Below are positions 7,768 through 8,641 of a stretch of 8,641 nucleotides of DNA, one piece after another (position 1 is the stretch's first letter; every line of letters begins with the position of its first letter). The translations under genes were made by a program, and so were the position numbers. The notes under the pieces were generated by a model that saw only the letters and a program-made list of their open reading frames with translations, did not search any database and was not told the DNA's origin. The DNA comes from Prevotellaceae bacterium (GTDB lineage: Bacteria; Bacteroidota; Bacteroidia; Bacteroidales; UBA932): positions 1 through 8,641 of the forward strand of contig JAITHX010000086.1 in assembly GCA_031279735.1 (NCBI GenBank). The letters are read 5' to 3'.

Positions 7768-8038
7768 CATTGTTGCGAAAAAATTCTATCGTTAGGTCAA
7801 GCGCGTTGATTTATTGCGACTGCGGGGCGAAAAATTTTTTGTTTTGTTTTGTTTCGGGAGGGAAAATCGAAGGCTGGAAGAGTATTTTCGGAGATTTTCC
7901 GGAGATTTTTCGAGGGGTATTCCGAATTGTCGCTTTATTTGGGGAGATGTTAGAAATAATTTATATATGATGAAATTAATCGTCCGCCCTTCGGGACGCG
8001 ATAAAATTTCAGAACTAAGGGATGTCGAATAAATAGAG
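7768..8038. other. AT-rich intergenic stretch without a gene
   Basis: Non-coding part of the 540-bp gap between the glycosyltransferase and the SusC operon. It contains a T-rich run with spaced G residues (about 7830-7855, TTTTG units), two tandem copies of an 11-mer CGGAGATTTTY (7889-7910), an 18-bp copy of the hairpin-element arm (7919-7936) and a weak 5-bp hairpin (CGTCC/GGACG, 7981-7998). I see no tRNA, no clear riboswitch and no credible protein. Operator sites for a regulator encoded elsewhere could lie here. Confidence 0.6.
7919..7936 (+). repeat. Extra copy of the hairpin-element arm end
   Basis: ATTCCGAATTGTCGCTTT at 7919-7936 matches 8042-8059 of the large inverted repeat at 17 of 18 positions, in the same orientation and 123 bp away. 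The similarity stops soon afterwards (TATTTGGG against TTGTCTGA). It may be the remnant of an older or partly deleted element, or a shared recognition sequence. Confidence 0.75.
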
Positions 8039-8211
8039 TGCATTCCGGATTGTCGCTTTTTGTCTGAATCAGGATTTTCAGAATTTAAGGATTCACAGGA
8101 TTCTGCGGCGGCAAACATCAAACAAACATGAAGATTACCGCCGACAGAATCCTGTGAATCCTTAAATTCTGAAAATCCTGATTCAGACAAAAAGCGACAA
8201 TCTGAATTGCA
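8039..8211. repeat. 173-bp inverted-repeat element with a 58-bp perfect stem
   Basis: Positions 8048-8105 and 8145-8202 are perfect inverted copies (58 bp). The arms extend outward without gaps to TGCA at both ends (8039-8042 and 8208-8211) with three mismatches, giving 67-bp arms. Inside, CGGCGG (8106-8111) can pair with CCGCCG (8138-8143) with one bulged base (8144), leaving a loop of about 26 nt. Each arm has an internal AATCCT-like core repeated at about 9-nt spacing (8148, 8157, 8165, 8174). It lies 22 bp beyond the glycosyltransferase stop and upstream of the SusC promoter. There is no transposase, so it is best seen as a MITE-like or REP-like intergenic repeat that would form a very stable hairpin in either transcript. 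No U-tract follows on either strand. A minus-strand reading frame through it is an artefact of the palindrome. Confidence 0.93.
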
Positions 8212-8219
8212 CCCCCGCT

Positions 8220-8233
8220 TTCTGCCTTCTGCC
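8220..8233. repeat. Two-copy TTCTGCC heptamer abutting a stop codon
   Basis: TTCTGCC occurs twice in tandem (8220-8226, 8227-8233) directly against the TAA stop (8234-8236) of the glycosyltransferase gene. On the coding strand the order is TAA-GGCAGAA-GGCAGAA. It is short, but it repeats the arrangement at 185-225, where a heptamer array meets a stop codon. Confidence 0.7.
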
Positions 8234-8641
8234 TTATTTCATTTTCTGTCGCAGCAGATAGTAGAAAAACGCGGGATCGTCAATCAGATAACGTTTCATC
8301 AGTCGCTTTGGATCAGTGCACATGCGATAAAACCATTCGAGAGCGAATTTTCGGAATATTTTCGGAGCGCGTTTTATGTTGCCCGCCTCGAAGTCGATGG
8401 TTGCGCCGAGCGCAAGAAACATATCGACGTTGGGCAATTGATCCCTGTACTTAAATATCCATTTGGTCTGTTTCGGGTTGCCAAGCCCGACCAGCACCAC
8501 GTTGGCGTCGGAGTTTTGCAGTATGGCTACTATTTTTCCACATTCCGCCTCGTCGTTCTCGAATCCGAAAGGCGGAGAATAAGTGCCGGTCACTATTTCC
8601 CTGCCTGTCTTCCGGTTGATATTCGCCCTCGCCTTTTCGCC
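8234..8641 (-). CDS. WecG/TagA/CpsF-family (GT26) glycosyltransferase, C-terminal part, cut by the window edge
   Basis: The frame is open to position 8641, so the N-terminal part lies outside the window; 135 residues plus stop are visible. The family transfers an N-acetyl-hexosaminuronic acid or amino sugar such as ManNAc from a nucleotide sugar to an undecaprenyl-linked acceptor on the inner face of the cytoplasmic membrane, for teichoic-acid, enterobacterial-common-antigen or capsule synthesis. The visible motifs fit: GTYSPPFGF, VLVGLGNPKQTKWI (family GxGxPKQExWI; the usual Glu is Thr here), a FLALGATIDFEAGNIKRAPK segment and the basic C-terminal appendage LEWFYRMCTDPKRLMKRYLI that binds the membrane in TagA proteins. 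A GTG at 8591-8593 should not be taken as the start, because conserved family sequence continues upstream of it. It is probably the last gene of a surface-polysaccharide locus and unrelated to the SusCD operon 540 bp away. Confidence 0.9.
   Translation of the reverse strand, partial: GEKARANINRKTGREIVTGTYSPPFGFENDEAECGKIVAILQNSDANVVLVGLGNPKQTKWIFKYRDQLPNVDMFLALGATIDFEAGNIKRAPKIFRKFALEWFYRMCTDPKRLMKRYLIDDPAFFYYLLRQKMK

Noticed and set aside
7830..7855. T-rich tract with TTTTG units as a phase-variable repeat
   Set aside because: The units are few and imperfect, and the tract lies more than 60 bp from the candidate promoter, so there is no clear effect on expression.
7981..7998. Small hairpin CGTCC/GGACG as a regulatory RNA or terminator
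   Set aside because: Only a 5-bp stem with an 8-nt loop and no T-run. Such stems are common by chance.
7792..8190. A 132-codon minus-strand reading frame between the glycosyltransferase and the SusC gene
   Set aside because: It starts within the right arm of the palindrome, reads through both arms and continues into AT-rich DNA. The two ends of its N-terminal half are products of the inverted repeat, it is Ser/Lys/Asn-rich without a domain, and it lacks a family match that I recognise.
8039..8211. Rho-independent terminator of the glycosyltransferase gene
   Set aside because: The stem is much longer than normal, its core is AT-rich and no run of T follows the 3' arm on either strand. It may still influence transcript ends, but a terminator label is not supported.
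8591..8593. GTG as the true start of a short 119-residue glycosyltransferase
   Set aside because: The frame stays open to the window edge, and the codons just upstream (GEKARANINRKTGREI) look like normal family sequence, so the gene is partial and not short.

Overview
The window looks like a piece of a Bacteroidetes genome, most likely order Bacteroidales. It carries a SusC/SusD pair followed by surface-lipoprotein genes. The genes have short A/T-rich leaders without strong Shine-Dalgarno sequences, and there is a plausible Bacteroidetes-type promoter (TTTG ... TAnnTTNG). Genus cannot be fixed from the sequence. Every convincing gene is on the minus strand, so transcription runs from high to low coordinates.

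Right edge (8234-8641): the C-terminal part of a WecG/TagA/CpsF (GT26) glycosyltransferase, cut by the window end, probably the last gene of a surface-polysaccharide locus. Next is a 540-bp intergenic region (7694-8233). It holds a two-copy heptamer next to the glycosyltransferase stop codon, a 173-bp inverted-repeat element with a perfect 58-bp core stem (8039-8211), an 18-bp extra copy of that element's arm (7919-7936), AT-rich DNA with no gene, and a candidate promoter (7735-7767).

Core (215-7693): a four-gene polysaccharide utilisation operon with gaps of 8, 12 and 22 bp. In order it encodes a SusC-like TonB-dependent transporter, a SusD-like lipoprotein, a GH30 glycoside hydrolase lipoprotein with both catalytic glutamates visible, and a SusE/F-position surface glycan-binding lipoprotein. 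The order SusC-SusD-GH30-binding protein matches the fungal beta-1,6-glucan locus described in Bacteroides thetaiotaomicron (BT3310-BT3313). The working model is that the GH30 enzyme cuts beta-1,6-glucan at the cell surface, the SusD-like and SusE/F-like lipoproteins capture oligosaccharides, and SusC imports them with TonB energy. No GH3 beta-glucosidase and no regulator gene lie in the window.

Left edge (1-225): a heptanucleotide array, (CCACTAA) with 12 perfect and 2 imperfect units, enclosed by 42-bp inverted arms. A second, related array (CAATTAA x4 plus one CCACTAA) runs into the last codons and stop codon of the binding-protein gene. The coding part is a well-known type of system. The less ordinary content is in the non-coding repeats, where heptamer repeats lie against or over gene stop codons at both ends of the window and two large inverted repeats occur.
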